Positions 1 through 7,984 of a stretch of 38,689 nt of DNA are shown here, piece after piece. The notes under the pieces are model-generated. The model made no database searches, was not told where the DNA came from, and saw only the letters and a list, made by a program, of their open reading frames with translations. The position numbers and the translations under genes were made by a program. Numbering within the stretch: the stretch's first letter is position 1; each line of letters starts with the position of its first letter. Source of the DNA: a virus; IMG/VR virus record IMGVR_UViG_3300007735_000704, positions 1 to 38,689 of that record, one strand, 5' to 3'.

Positions 1-59
1 ATGGAGGCCCCGCCCTTGGCGGCGAATAGCCTGGCCGACATTTGTACTTCGTTTGCCAT
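1..59 (-). CDS. Partial small virion protein, paralogue of the next gene
   Basis: Only the first 19 codons are in the window; the gene runs off the left edge. The start is an ATG at 59 (minus strand), 13 bases after the stop of the preceding gene. The visible N-terminus (MANEVQMSARLFAAKGGA) matches the N-terminus of that gene (MADEIQMTARLYAAKNGA) almost residue for residue, so the two are tandem duplicates. The position after the distal tail gene suggests a small tail-tip or fibre-associated structural protein. That role is inferred from position only. Confidence 0.6.
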   Translation of the reverse strand, partial: MANEVQMSARLFAAKGGAS

Positions 60-72
60 GGCGGGTGGTTGG

Positions 73-438
73 TTAGATTTCGCAGAAGGTCGACTGCACG
101 GTCACCGCGGCGGTATCGGCCCGGAAGTAAAGCGTCTGGCCAGAGGCGACGTAGGGGATCAGCATGGTCTCACCAGCCGGGATTCGCATGGTGTAGGTGC
201 CAGAGACAAAGCCCAAGTCAACGAAGTTGGTGCTGTCGAGATTGCTCACCAGCAGCTTGTAGGGGGCTGTGACATCGACTGGCACACTCAATGCCTCGAC
301 GCTGGTGCCGATCACTTGGGTTTGGCTGCCCATGTCGGTGCCGGACATCGTGACGCTCTTGGTGTAGGTGACGCTCGGGAGATAGGCGCCATTCTTCGCG
401 GCATAGAGCCGGGCCGTCATTTGGATTTCGTCTGCCAT
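73..438 (-). CDS. Small virion-associated protein (tail tip region)
   Basis: This 121-residue protein is rich in Thr, Ser and Val and has the alternating pattern of a beta-rich domain. It has no signal peptide or membrane segment. It lies immediately downstream of the distal-tail-like gene, with a 21-base gap. The next gene starts with nearly the same 18 residues, which marks a tandem duplication. I do not recognise the family. A decoration or tail-tip protein that works in more than one copy is a reasonable inference from the late tail location. Confidence 0.7.
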   Translation of the reverse strand: MADEIQMTARLYAAKNGAYLPSVTYTKSVTMSGTDMGSQTQVIGTSVEALSVPVDVTAPYKLLVSNLDSTNFVDLGFVSGTYTMRIPAGETMLIPYVASGQTLYFRADTAAVTVQSTFCEI

Positions 439-459
439 AGATTGTGTGGGTGTTGGGGG

Positions 460-1275
460 TTAAACGAATGGGTAAATCAGAAGATCGTAGGGTGCAAAGG
501 TCCAAGAGATTGTCTGCTCGACTTGGTTGGTCTTCACGATCAATCCGGTCGAATAGTTGGTTTGCTTCCACCCCCAAGTTGTCCCGGATGGTGTCAGGTA
601 TGGATCCGACGGGGGCACTGGAAGCATCTGCTGGATCGACTGCAGACCCCAGACAGCAATGAAAGTCGCCGGCAGGTAAATCGGAGGCACAGCGGAAGGC
701 ACCTGTGGGAGGCCGTTGTTGCCTGAGAAGGTGGCTATTCTTGTGAGATTCACTCTAGCCACTGGGAAGCTGTCGACGCCACGACCCAAGATGGTGATCA
801 GTTGCTTGGCGACCGGATAGCTTCCAATGTTGCTTTGAGCCAGTTCTCCCGGGTTCTTTGCGGCGCCTTCGACAACCAGTCGGTAGACATTTGGATCTCC
901 GAACGTGTTGGCCTCTTTGACCACAGAAGGCATGGCAAAAAGTGAAACGTCGGCATAGTCCGTCCGGAACTCGTACCGAATGTCGGGCGTCTCGGTTCCG
1001 GCTGCCGGTGTGAATGCCGTCTCAATCGGGTCGGCCGGGTTGGTTGATTGGCCGGAATAGACAACGGTGGCCTCAGAGTAAGGGCCGGACTCTGTGATGG
1101 TTACTTTGGCTCCGGCGTTGACCCATTTGAACGACGCCACTCTCAAGGCGTCTTTGCTGCCTCGGTAGGTGAATGTCCACACCGGGCCGGTGCCGGATCC
1201 AGCATTGTCGAACTGCCTGGCAACCTCGATGTACTCGAAGTTGTTTGGATTCGGGACGCCTTGAATCGTTGCCAT
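460..1275 (-). CDS. Distal tail-like structural protein
   Basis: This 271-residue protein follows the tape measure gene with one base between stop and start codons. It is beta-rich, with many Tyr, Thr, Pro and aromatic residues and no transmembrane segment. In siphovirus gene order the next products after the tape measure are the distal tail and tail-tip proteins, so this is the most likely role. I cannot point to a diagnostic motif, so the specific assignment is positional. It could instead be a baseplate or hub component. Confidence 0.6.
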   Translation of the reverse strand: MATIQGVPNPNNFEYIEVARQFDNAGSGTGPVWTFTYRGSKDALRVASFKWVNAGAKVTITESGPYSEATVVYSGQSTNPADPIETAFTPAAGTETPDIRYEFRTDYADVSLFAMPSVVKEANTFGDPNVYRLVVEGAAKNPGELAQSNIGSYPVAKQLITILGRGVDSFPVARVNLTRIATFSGNNGLPQVPSAVPPIYLPATFIAVWGLQSIQQMLPVPPSDPYLTPSGTTWGWKQTNYSTGLIVKTNQVEQTISWTFAPYDLLIYPFV

Positions 1276-1276
1276 A

Positions 1277-2272
1277 TCAGTTTCCGTTGATGGCCGAGAC
1301 CGTGCTGCTTGTGTTCTTGTTTATCGACTTGAGGTCGGCCGTCTGCAGCCTGACCTGCCCCATGAAAGTGTCGACCCATCCGTTCGATGATACGAAACCA
1401 CCCATCCGGTCCTTGTTCCTTGAGTCAATGCGTCCAATGGTGCCACGCACCAGCGGGATAGCCTCGAATCGTTTGTTGGCATCCTCGGGCGATGCGAATG
1501 CCTCCTGTGCGATGGCTTTAAGGACAGATCCTTTTCCGCCGAGTTGCTGCATGATCCCCTCCATGCCGTCGGCCACGCCTTTCTCGTCAGCGGCAGCCCT
1601 TTCCAAAGCATCGGCAAAGAACGTCATGGCAGGCACACCAGAGACGAGCACCTGGCGCTGTATCTCGTCGAATCTGTCAGCCAGTTGCCCGAGTTGGTCG
1701 ATCTCTTCCTTTGAGATCAGGTTGATCGGCCCCAAGTCTTTGATCTTGGTGAGAGCGGCGGCAGCCTTGAACGCCTTTTCCCCTAGGATTGCGATCATGG
1801 CAGCCTGTGTCTGTGCGCTGTTGCCTGATTCTTTGTGGGCATTGCCCATGCGGGTGATCAGGTCGATGTTTGAGATGCTCTTGTCGTTGAGCTCTGCCAC
1901 CGAGATGCCGAGGGCCTTAAAGTAGTCCCGGGCCTTTCCACCTTCTTCGACGGCCTTGAGGCGCTCCTGGCTCACCGCGGTGATCGACTTGGCCATGGCC
2001 TCGAATGAAACGCCTGTTTGGTTGGCTAGGATCTGCAGGCGTTGCACGTCGTCGGTGCTGATGTTGAGTTGCTCGGACAGGTCTCCAATGGCATCGGCGG
2101 TTTGAACCACCTTGTGAGCAAAAGCGCCCACCGCGGCTACAGACAAGGCGGCGCCGAGTTGTCCGCTGATAGAGTTGCGGAACTTGTCGGTCAGGCTAGA
2201 CGCTCTCTTTAGGCCTGTCTCATAGGCCGCGCCATCGAGGCCTAGCTTTGCGATGAGTGAGAAGATCGCCAT
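1277..2272 (-). CDS. Tape measure protein (short)
   Basis: The 331-residue product begins with a pattern common in tape measure proteins (IAKLGLDGAAYETGLKRA), followed by long helices and an Ala/Gly-rich hydrophobic segment near residues 38-55. Helical Ala-, Glu- and Lys-rich sequence fills most of the rest. It lies directly after the tail assembly chaperone gene, the usual siphovirus order. Tape measure length scales with tail length in siphoviruses, so 331 residues implies a short tail. The start ATG at 2272 lies three bases after the stop of the chaperone gene. Confidence 0.8.
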   Translation of the reverse strand: MAIFSLIAKLGLDGAAYETGLKRASSLTDKFRNSISGQLGAALSVAAVGAFAHKVVQTADAIGDLSEQLNISTDDVQRLQILANQTGVSFEAMAKSITAVSQERLKAVEEGGKARDYFKALGISVAELNDKSISNIDLITRMGNAHKESGNSAQTQAAMIAILGEKAFKAAAALTKIKDLGPINLISKEEIDQLGQLADRFDEIQRQVLVSGVPAMTFFADALERAAADEKGVADGMEGIMQQLGGKGSVLKAIAQEAFASPEDANKRFEAIPLVRGTIGRIDSRNKDRMGGFVSSNGWVDTFMGQVRLQTADLKSINKNTSSTVSAINGN

Positions 2273-2275
2273 GGT

Positions 2276-2842
2276 TCAGTTGGTCAATGTTGCCTGCTCC
2301 TGAGCATAACGCCACAAGGCATCGTTGTCGCTGCTCCAGAGCTCGACCTGCCCCTGCATTTCGGCATGGGTCAGGAACATCCGTTCCGCGTCCATGACCG
2401 GCATTCTGAGCACAGTGTCCTCAGTGAATCCGATTCCGACAAGCCCGACCAGGATCCGCTCGGGCCAGGGCATTGCCGGTTTTTTGCTTCGACCACCTGG
2501 CTCCCGTAGAACTTCGGGGCAGTCGGACTGATCTCCAATCCATTCCTGCATGGTCTGGCATTCCTTGATCAGATTGGCCTTCAGGATGCGGCGGCGCATC
2601 ATCCGGATGGGAATCCATCTGAAGATTGACTCCATGGCCTTGACCGACTCATGAGCGTCCTGGCTGCACACAATCACAGCTTCCACTAGGTCGTTGGCGG
2701 TGGCTTTGCCGCCGTGAACGAATGGAGAACCGAGGCGATGCAATAGGATGGCGTGCCCGACAGTAAAAGGCTCCATGCGAAGCCCCATCACTACCGGGCA
2801 GGGCTTGGCCGTCGCTGTCAGGATGTCGGCCAGTTGGCTCAC
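2276..2842 (-). CDS. Tail assembly chaperone
   Basis: The 188-residue protein lies between the tail tube gene and the tape measure gene, the canonical place of the gpG-like tail assembly chaperone. It is soluble, with a helical N-terminal half that includes a conserved-looking FTVGHAILLHRLGSPF stretch and a basic middle (RMMRRRILKANL). The start is GTG at 2842 in a GTGA overlap with the tube gene stop. I see no second frame-shifted chaperone product, so the usual -1 frameshift extension appears absent or unrecognised here. Confidence 0.7.
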   Translation of the reverse strand: MSQLADILTATAKPCPVVMGLRMEPFTVGHAILLHRLGSPFVHGGKATANDLVEAVIVCSQDAHESVKAMESIFRWIPIRMMRRRILKANLIKECQTMQEWIGDQSDCPEVLREPGGRSKKPAMPWPERILVGLVGIGFTEDTVLRMPVMDAERMFLTHAEMQGQVELWSSDNDALWRYAQEQATLTN

Positions 2843-3339
2843 AGGCTGGTAGCGGCGCCGGTGATCGTCACGCCCATGCCGCTGTAGCGCTTCAGGGTGA
2901 TGGTTCCGGTGGCCTTTCCGGTCTGGGTGGTCTTGATAGATCCGCCGCCGGCATAGATCCAGCGACCGCCAGGGCCACTTCCAGGAGAGCCCGGCGCATT
3001 GAGAGCGTCGACGTATCCACCGACCTCAATCACCGGGGCGCCGGTGATAACGCAGGTGCCATTCACGTCGGGCAAGGCAGCGGCCAGAAGAGCATTGGCC
3101 ACCGAGGTGCCCGACGGAATGAAGTTCACGGTCAGGGTAAGGCGGTTGTTGTAGCCGATGTGGCCGACAACCTCGCCGGAGCTGTTTCGCACCTCTTCGG
3201 TGTCAGCCTCATGCGTGATGTCGTAAGACTCCATGTCGGGAGAAACGTACCCGGTGACAACGAGTTGGCCCGCGGCGTCGTAAAGCGCCAGGGTCGCCGG
3301 TGATCCGAAAATGTATTTGCTGCCTTGTGTGTTAGCCAT
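2839..3339 (-). CDS. Major tail tube protein
   Basis: The 166-residue product has the composition of a siphovirus tube protein: short beta strands and a central SYDITHEADTEEVRNSSGE stretch of the type seen in phage tube proteins that carry an internal tracker-like segment. A Gly-rich loop (APGSPGSGPGGRW) precedes the C-terminal strands. It sits between the tail terminator-like gene and the chaperone, as expected. The ATG at 3339 is 12 bases after the upstream stop. Confidence 0.75.
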   Translation of the reverse strand: MANTQGSKYIFGSPATLALYDAAGQLVVTGYVSPDMESYDITHEADTEEVRNSSGEVVGHIGYNNRLTLTVNFIPSGTSVANALLAAALPDVNGTCVITGAPVIEVGGYVDALNAPGSPGSGPGGRWIYAGGGSIKTTQTGKATGTITLKRYSGMGVTITGAATSL

Positions 3340-3351
3340 GTGTGGTTTGGG

Positions 3352-3831
3352 TTAGAGGGTTGCGCTGCAGTAAATGGTGAACGTCCTGGCGAAGTTCCGG
3401 GAGCGGTTGGATATGGTGTTGCCACCAAAGTCGTTGGGAACGGCAAACTGGGCGGTGAACGGGCCGTTGGCATCGTCCTCAGGAGCATCCAGTACCGAGG
3501 CGCCGCCATCGTCAAAGAGTGGCTCCAGCAGATTGTCGAGCACCTGCATCGAACTCAGGATCTGTGATTCGCTGGTGTCGTCTGCCGAGAACTGGAACTC
3601 GACCGAGATGTCGACCTCACAGGTGGTGTCGAATCGTTGAACCGGACGGGCTGAACTAGCCTGCACCACGATCGGCAGGTCGGGCATGGTGTCCTGCTCG
3701 TCTGGATCGGTGAAAAGGCCGTGGCTGTAGGACGTCAGGCAGGTCGGGACGCCGGCTCCAGACGCCGACCAGTCTGCAGCGGTCAGATAGTCGACCACGG
3801 CGCGTTCAGCTCTGAGTGAGACGGCGTTCAT
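3352..3831 (-). CDS. Putative tail terminator protein
   Basis: The 159-residue product starts with an N-terminal helix (RAERAVVDYLTAADW) followed by beta strands, similar in outline to small siphovirus tail terminator or minor tail proteins that cap the tube. It is placed between the tail completion gene and the tube gene, and its ATG overlaps the preceding stop (ATGA). No catalytic motif is present or expected. The assignment rests on position and size. Confidence 0.55.
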   Translation of the reverse strand: MNAVSLRAERAVVDYLTAADWSASGAGVPTCLTSYSHGLFTDPDEQDTMPDLPIVVQASSARPVQRFDTTCEVDISVEFQFSADDTSESQILSSMQVLDNLLEPLFDDGGASVLDAPEDDANGPFTAQFAVPNDFGGNTISNRSRNFARTFTIYCSATL

Positions 3832-4625
3832 TTGATGTCGATGCCATTATCCGCCAACACCTTGCCGTTGGCTAGTAGCGCCTCGGTCATGTGGTTGGTC
3901 ATTTCCGCCAGCTCGTCGTCTAGGGCTCGTTGCATGGCCGGGTTGTAGATGTTCTGAACGCGGCTGTATTGGTTGTCTGCAATGCCGGCAGACATGAAGA
4001 CAGAGGCCTCCGGATTCCATCCTGGCGCAGCCTGAGTGCCCCGAGCCTTCGTTCCTTTGTGCACGGCCACATTCTCCTCCGGCAGGCCGTACTGATTCGC
4101 CATTGCCACCAGGGCGGCATTTGGCTGCTTCGGTGCCTTGTAGCCGGGAGGCTTCACCAGTGGCACCCATTTCGGCTTTGAGTATTGGGTGAATCCGCGG
4201 TTGTAGAGCTTGATCGACTTGACCACGGCGCTCCGGAGGTAGCCCACCGATCCAATGGCTCTTCGGTAGATAGCCGAGGCAGCATCCTTCATGGCCTTTC
4301 CGTACAAGCCGCGGCGCCCTGCTGCACGTTCCTTCGCCTGGGCGATCAGGTGCACCCGACGAAGCAATCGGGCGGTGCCGATGCGCTTTCCGGTCTTCTT
4401 CGATTTCCGGTTGATGTCTCCAAGCGGTTTCTTCAGGTAGTCGCCAATGCGTGCGCGCTCGGAAGATGGGCTCTTGGGCGGAACCAGGACAAACAGCCGG
4501 ACCATCAGGTAGAACATCCGGGCATTGATGGCCTTGTGTAGGTCGCGCTGGGTGGTCAGCAGGTAGGCCTTCATGGCCGCGTCAAAACGGCTTGTGTCGA
4601 CGTCCATGTAGACTCCCTGCCTCAT
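3828..4625 (-). CDS. Putative tail completion / neck protein
   Basis: This 265-residue basic protein has a long Lys/Arg-rich N-terminal half (KKPLGDINRKSKKTGKRIG) and a C-terminal helix (LDDELAEMTNHMTEALLANGK). HK97 gp10-type neck proteins lie at this point in siphovirus operons, between the head-closure-like gene and the tail terminator gene. This one is longer than typical members, and the recognition is mainly by context. Start and stop overlap the neighbours by four bases on each side. The first ATG is at 4625; a second in-frame ATG seven codons in is an alternative start. Confidence 0.5.
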   Translation of the reverse strand: MRQGVYMDVDTSRFDAAMKAYLLTTQRDLHKAINARMFYLMVRLFVLVPPKSPSSERARIGDYLKKPLGDINRKSKKTGKRIGTARLLRRVHLIAQAKERAAGRRGLYGKAMKDAASAIYRRAIGSVGYLRSAVVKSIKLYNRGFTQYSKPKWVPLVKPPGYKAPKQPNAALVAMANQYGLPEENVAVHKGTKARGTQAAPGWNPEASVFMSAGIADNQYSRVQNIYNPAMQRALDDELAEMTNHMTEALLANGKVLADNGIDIK

Positions 4626-5077
4626 TTGGTCTTGGCTCCTAGTTCAAGGCTGTAATAGGCGCCTGAAGCGTCTACGCGGCACGATAGGATCCGAAGGGTC
4701 CGGCCTTGGTAGACCAGTGTGCGACCGACCACCGGGCGGGGCTTGCAAAAGGTCAGGGCGATTCGGTCGGTGTTCTCGAGGAAGATGAAGCCATTGTCCT
4801 CACGCTGCAGCCTCGAGAACTGGGTGCCCTGGTCGAGTGTGTAGAGCGTGGTGTCCATCGAGACCAGCGTGCTGTCGAATGTCTTCCAGTCGCTGAACTT
4901 GACTAGGATCCTCGAGGCAACGTTGTCCTGGAAGCCACCGGCCACCGGGGTGTTGGCATCGGTGACGGCTGCCGGGATGCATCGGATCGACGAGCCTTCC
5001 CAGATGAACATGGGCGCCCCCAGCATCTGCTGGAGCACCGTCATGCCCTGCTGGAGACTGGAGCCGATGGTTGTCAT
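4622..5077 (-). CDS. Putative head closure / head-tail adaptor
   Basis: The 151-residue protein begins with a helix followed by a beta-rich domain. Its C-terminus (GRTLRILSCRVDASGAYYSLEL) looks like the small barrel of head-closure or adaptor proteins that convert the portal ring to the tail. It sits upstream of the neck gene and downstream of a fibre-like gene. I infer its role from gene order and size only. The ATG at 5077 directly abuts the preceding TAA. Confidence 0.45.
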   Translation of the reverse strand: MTTIGSSLQQGMTVLQQMLGAPMFIWEGSSIRCIPAAVTDANTPVAGGFQDNVASRILVKFSDWKTFDSTLVSMDTTLYTLDQGTQFSRLQREDNGFIFLENTDRIALTFCKPRPVVGRTLVYQGRTLRILSCRVDASGAYYSLELGAKTK

Positions 5078-5581
5078 TTAGGCTGTGAAGTAGACGCCGG
5101 AGACAATCAAGCGGCTGGTGGCCTGGAGATGGCCGGCCAGGCTTGATGTGGTTCCAGTTTCAAAGGCAGAGAGCTCGAGGTAATTGGTGCCACCTACCAC
5201 CCGGGCGATGATCATTGTCTTAGCCTGGTTGGTGGCGTTGGTGAGCCATACAGCGGCTGCCGTGGTGTACGTCACCGTATCGGGCAGCGTCAGTCGGAGC
5301 TGGCCTGTGGCTGTTCCGGTCACCGAGTTGACGGTCACATCCGCGGTAAAGGTGCTCACATATCCGATGGATGTGTGGCGGGCCGTGTTGGTCGTGATGG
5401 CGTATGTCCGGCCACCACCCGAATCGGTCAGTGTAGGCGCCCAGGTGGCCGGGGCTGCTTCGATGGGCAGGTTACCATAGAGCTCGTCGAAGTTGTCGTT
5501 TATCTTCTGACCGGCGCCGCGGAGCGTGTCCCCGGTGTTGTCGTTGGCGATGGTGCCGATGTTGATGATTTGCTGGGCCAT
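5078..5581 (-). CDS. Fibre or virion protein with a conserved phage N-terminal motif
   Basis: The N-terminus (INIGTIANDNTGDTLRGAGQ, then KINDNFDELY) is a sequence motif I recognise from many phage tail-fibre or virion proteins, where it forms a short particle-attachment or trimerisation head. The rest of the 167 residues is Thr/Val/Ala-rich and beta-structured. It starts one base after the stop of the lipoprotein gene and ends where the head-closure-like gene begins. It could be a short fibre or a capsid decoration protein; no enzymatic motif is visible. Confidence 0.65.
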   Translation of the reverse strand: MAQQIINIGTIANDNTGDTLRGAGQKINDNFDELYGNLPIEAAPATWAPTLTDSGGGRTYAITTNTARHTSIGYVSTFTADVTVNSVTGTATGQLRLTLPDTVTYTTAAAVWLTNATNQAKTMIIARVVGGTNYLELSAFETGTTSSLAGHLQATSRLIVSGVYFTA

Positions 5582-5582
5582 A

Positions 5583-5801
5583 TCAGTTCTTTGGCAGGAC
5601 GTACCAGCCGGCAGGAAGCGTCACCTTGGACGGCCCCACCAGCTTCTTGTTCGCATCGAAAGCATAGACGCTGGCCTTGATTGGCTTCGCCAGCATTACT
5701 GGGTCACCGTGCGGGACCATCACCACCTTGGTCTGGCAGCCCAGGCAGGTCAGCAACACGGCCAGCCAGGTCGGCTTTGAGATTTTCGGGTGCTTTTCCA
5801 T
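5583..5801 (-). CDS. Small lipoprotein, outer-spanin candidate
   Basis: This 72-residue protein has an N-terminal hydrophobic stretch ending in a lipobox-like LTCLGC (Cys at residue 22), so it is probably a lipoprotein. The short C-terminal domain ends in LPAGWYVLPKN, a form I recognise from small phage lipoproteins near lysis genes. The gene begins inside the preceding 56-codon gene in another frame, and the two share about 100 bases. Overlap of this kind is typical of Rz/Rz1 spanin pairs, which disrupt the outer membrane at lysis. The spanin role is an inference. Confidence 0.6.
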   Translation of the reverse strand: MEKHPKISKPTWLAVLLTCLGCQTKVVMVPHGDPVMLAKPIKASVYAFDANKKLVGPSKVTLPAGWYVLPKN

Positions 5802-5874
5802 GGTTGATGTCGGTGGGTGGTGTCTCGCGGAACCAATCGAGCAGTGCCTTGAGGATCTGGTAGATCCAGTTCAC
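5704..5874 (-). CDS. Small protein of the lysis cassette
   Basis: The 56-residue product starts at a GTG (5874) that overlaps the stop of the holin-like gene (GTGA). It begins with an amphipathic helix (VNWIYQILKALLDWFRE) and continues with a charged, Pro-containing tail. It is too short to be read as a classical inner spanin. Its 3' half overlaps the lipoprotein gene in another frame, as in embedded spanin pairs. Proteins with this type of N-terminus are common beside phage holins, but the function is not known to me. Confidence 0.5.
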   Translation of the reverse strand: MNWIYQILKALLDWFRETPPTDINHGKAPENLKADLAGRVADLPGLPDQGGDGPAR

Positions 5875-6059
5875 GGCTTCGAATCGGCGTCCTTGGCATC
5901 CTTGGCCATAATCAGGCCGATGCCGGCGGAGATGGCTGCGATGGTCGCAGTCAGGTCGACCGAGGTGCTGGGGTCGCCGTCGAAGATGGACTTCAGCGTG
6001 CCGCCAATGGCAACGAGGATGGCGCCGATGCCGGCGAGAGTGGTCTTGGTGTTCTTCAT
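5871..6059 (-). CDS. Holin-like membrane protein
   Basis: The 62-residue protein has two hydrophobic segments, at about residues 8-26 and 35-53. They are separated by a short acidic loop containing FDGDPSTSVD and followed by a charged tail (MAKDAKDADSKP). This layout matches small phage holins, which form membrane holes at lysis. The start ATG overlaps the stop of the other small membrane protein gene (ATGA), so the two are translationally linked. The second membrane protein may be a partner holin or an antiholin. Confidence 0.7.
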   Translation of the reverse strand: MKNTKTTLAGIGAILVAIGGTLKSIFDGDPSTSVDLTATIAAISAGIGLIMAKDAKDADSKP

Positions 6060-6229
6060 TTCTTGATGGCTTTGTAGAGGGCGACACAGGCCGCAATGAG
6101 GCCAACCACGGCGGAGATGAATCGGATGCCGTCGGTGAGCTGTGGGAGCAGCGAGGCTGCTGTGGCTGCTGCCGCGGTGCCCAGCGAGATCGCTAGGCCG
6201 TTCGTTCCGCCGTGGTTGGTTGCGTCCAT
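6056..6229 (-). CDS. Small membrane protein, second holin candidate
   Basis: This 57-residue protein has two hydrophobic stretches: an Ala-rich one at about residues 12-28 and a stronger one at about 36-52 (FISAVVGLIAACVALY). It ends in a basic tail (KAIKK). It lies immediately upstream of the holin-like gene with a four-base overlap. Pairs of small membrane proteins in phage lysis cassettes are commonly holin and antiholin. The ATG at 6229 is directly after the preceding TAA. Confidence 0.6.
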   Translation of the reverse strand: MDATNHGGTNGLAISLGTAAAATAASLLPQLTDGIRFISAVVGLIAACVALYKAIKK

Positions 6230-6394
6230 TTACTCTGAGGATTTAGGTGTCTGCGAGTTGATGAGTGCGGCCTCGATGATGTCGTAGAGCGGCTGGCCGA
6301 CCCTGATGTTGGGAACGCCTCCAGCCTTCATGGCGATTTCAACGAGTTGGGCGAGCTGCTGGGCTTGTTGCGGTGTGAGTTCGATGTTGATCAT
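6230..6394 (-). CDS. Small helical phage protein
   Basis: The 54-residue protein (start MINIELTPQQAQQLAQLVEI) is helical and soluble, and its ATG overlaps the stop of the upstream gene (ATGA). Small proteins with an LTPxxAQxL...IAxKAGG pattern are frequent beside phage fibre and lysis genes, but I know no function for them. The start is set by the four-base overlap. It reads as a co-translated accessory protein of the lysis and fibre region. Confidence 0.6.
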   Translation of the reverse strand: MINIELTPQQAQQLAQLVEIAMKAGGVPNIRVGQPLYDIIEAALINSQTPKSSE

Positions 6395-6768
6395 ACGGTC
6401 GGAGCATCGGCAACCGGAGCTTCTTCGGCAACCACAACTGGAGCGGGAGGAGCGGGAGCCACCCACGGCAGCGGCAGCACAACCACGGGCGGGTTGATCT
6501 GGTTCTCGATCTGCGCGGTGACGTTGGCTTCGATGGCCGCTTGATCGACTCCGTTGGCGTAGCACCAGTCCAGCACCTGATCCTGCGTGAGGTCAGGATA
6601 CGGCGTGAAGCTACCAGTCGGCGGAGCGAACGAGCAGCTACCGTAGCAGGTGCCGCTGTACGATTCCTGCGAGCCGTTGCAACGCCAGTCGGCAGTGATG
6701 ACTACGTCGGTGTTGGGGCCTTCAACCGGCTTGGTCAGAAGGCGTTCGATGATCCAAGAGATGTTCAT
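6391..6768 (-). CDS. Phage protein downstream of the tail fibre (FTPYPDLTQDQVL motif)
   Basis: The 125-residue protein contains a beta-rich N-terminal part, four Cys residues at roughly positions 30-50 and a helical motif (FTPYPDLTQDQVLDWCYANG). I recognise that motif from small proteins encoded next to tail fibres in many environmental phages. The C-terminus is a low-complexity Pro/Val/Ala segment. It follows the fibre gene by 11 bases. The function is unknown; a fibre-associated chaperone or cap would fit the location but is not shown. Confidence 0.6.
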   Translation of the reverse strand: MNISWIIERLLTKPVEGPNTDVVITADWRCNGSQESYSGTCYGSCSFAPPTGSFTPYPDLTQDQVLDWCYANGVDQAAIEANVTAQIENQINPPVVVLPLPWVAPAPPAPVVVAEEAPVADAPTV

Positions 6769-6779
6769 GTCGATATTGG

Positions 6780-7982
6780 TTAAGCTAAACGAATCACGTT
6801 GAAATAGATGTTCTGGGTGCCGCCGCTTGTTTGTGTGACTTGAATATTTGTTCCACTTGCAGTGATTGTTATGCCTGTGGCACTGGAAATAGTTGTAATC
6901 GCGACAGCTGCACCACCCCTCTTAACTACAGCAACAACCTTGTAATCCGATGGAGAGGCTCCATTGACGGAAGCGGTTACCATCAATGTTGATTCAGATG
7001 GCGCGGCAAACAATGTTGTCGGAGTTGCGGTGGCAACCGACGATAAAATCCCATTCAGTGTTGAGAATATTCCGCCTACAACATAGGAAGCGTTTGAAAT
7101 GCTTCCGTTAGAACTCGTCGTCCCCACCAACAAATTCCCACTCGCATCCAGCCTCATCACTTCGGTAAATGTGATGGCATTTCCAGCGGTTCCAGATGGC
7201 GCGGTGTACCATTGATGCGTACCGCTCACCAGAACGTAACGCGACGGCAAGTCTCCGGTTGTGGTGTAATTGAAAACGTTCGCGGAGCCTTCATACGCAG
7301 CAAAACAGAGGTTGGCATTACCGTTCGCCTGTTCGTTGAGCGTAACGTATCCATTCGCTCCAAGCTGCAACGCTCGCGCACCAGAACGCCACGGCTTCGG
7401 CGTAACTCCGATGCCGACGTTGCCGGAGGTGTCGATTTGGAAACGAACGGTTCCAGCAGTAAGCGGGTCGCCATTTTGCGCGTTGCTTTGAACAAAACAC
7501 AAATCCCCGTAATTGTTGAATGTAGATGCAACAGCCCAATTTCGAGTTGCAGCATTGGAATCTTGGCTTGAAACAACCAAAGCTGAATAAGCAGATGCGC
7601 TGCGAATACGCATTGCAGTTCCAGCAACATCCAGCTTGTACGAAGGACTCGCAACCCCCACCCCCAGTCCGGTGGAGTTCAGGGTCATCCCAAGCGCACT
7701 TGCCGCAGAGAATGACAGGTTATTCGCAGACCCGAGATAAACACCATTCGCCGGAATGGTTGAGCCAGTGACATTCAAACCAGCCGCACCGAGTGCGCCG
7801 GTGATGGTGGCGGAGGCGAGGGTGGCGGTGCCGCCTGCGCCCAGGATCTGGTTGGTGGTGATGTTCTTGGTGGTGCCGGACGCGGCCATCGAGTTGTCGC
7901 TGACATCGACAATTGCGAAGAGGTCGTTGGCTGGAGCGACCGTGGTGATGGCCGCTAGGGCCGTGATTTTTGTGTCTGCCAT
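6780..7982 (-). CDS. Tail fibre / receptor-binding protein
   Basis: The 400-residue protein begins with MADTKITALAAITTVAPAND, a very common N-terminal particle-binding motif of phage fibres. It continues with repeating Ala-, Ser- and Gly-rich beta segments and a conserved-looking middle (NVGIGVTPKPW, ALQLGANGYVTL). The C-terminus is Thr/Ile/Val-rich. The gene is visibly lower in GC than its neighbours over much of its length, as expected for exchanged adhesins. It lies upstream of the lysis cassette and downstream of three small virion genes. No chaperone or endosialidase tail motif was recognised. Confidence 0.75.
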   Translation of the reverse strand: MADTKITALAAITTVAPANDLFAIVDVSDNSMAASGTTKNITTNQILGAGGTATLASATITGALGAAGLNVTGSTIPANGVYLGSANNLSFSAASALGMTLNSTGLGVGVASPSYKLDVAGTAMRIRSASAYSALVVSSQDSNAATRNWAVASTFNNYGDLCFVQSNAQNGDPLTAGTVRFQIDTSGNVGIGVTPKPWRSGARALQLGANGYVTLNEQANGNANLCFAAYEGSANVFNYTTTGDLPSRYVLVSGTHQWYTAPSGTAGNAITFTEVMRLDASGNLLVGTTSSNGSISNASYVVGGIFSTLNGILSSVATATPTTLFAAPSESTLMVTASVNGASPSDYKVVAVVKRGGAAVAITTISSATGITITASGTNIQVTQTSGGTQNIYFNVIRLA

Positions 7983-7984
7983 GG

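Noticed and set aside
1-726. Long plus-strand frames throughout the window
   Set aside because: They overlap well-supported minus-strand genes, have Cys/His/Arg-rich shadow composition and lack ribosome sites; none carries a recognisable domain.
2276-2842. Programmed -1 frameshift in the tail assembly chaperone
   Set aside because: I saw no convincing slippery heptamer followed by a long second-frame extension before the tape measure start.
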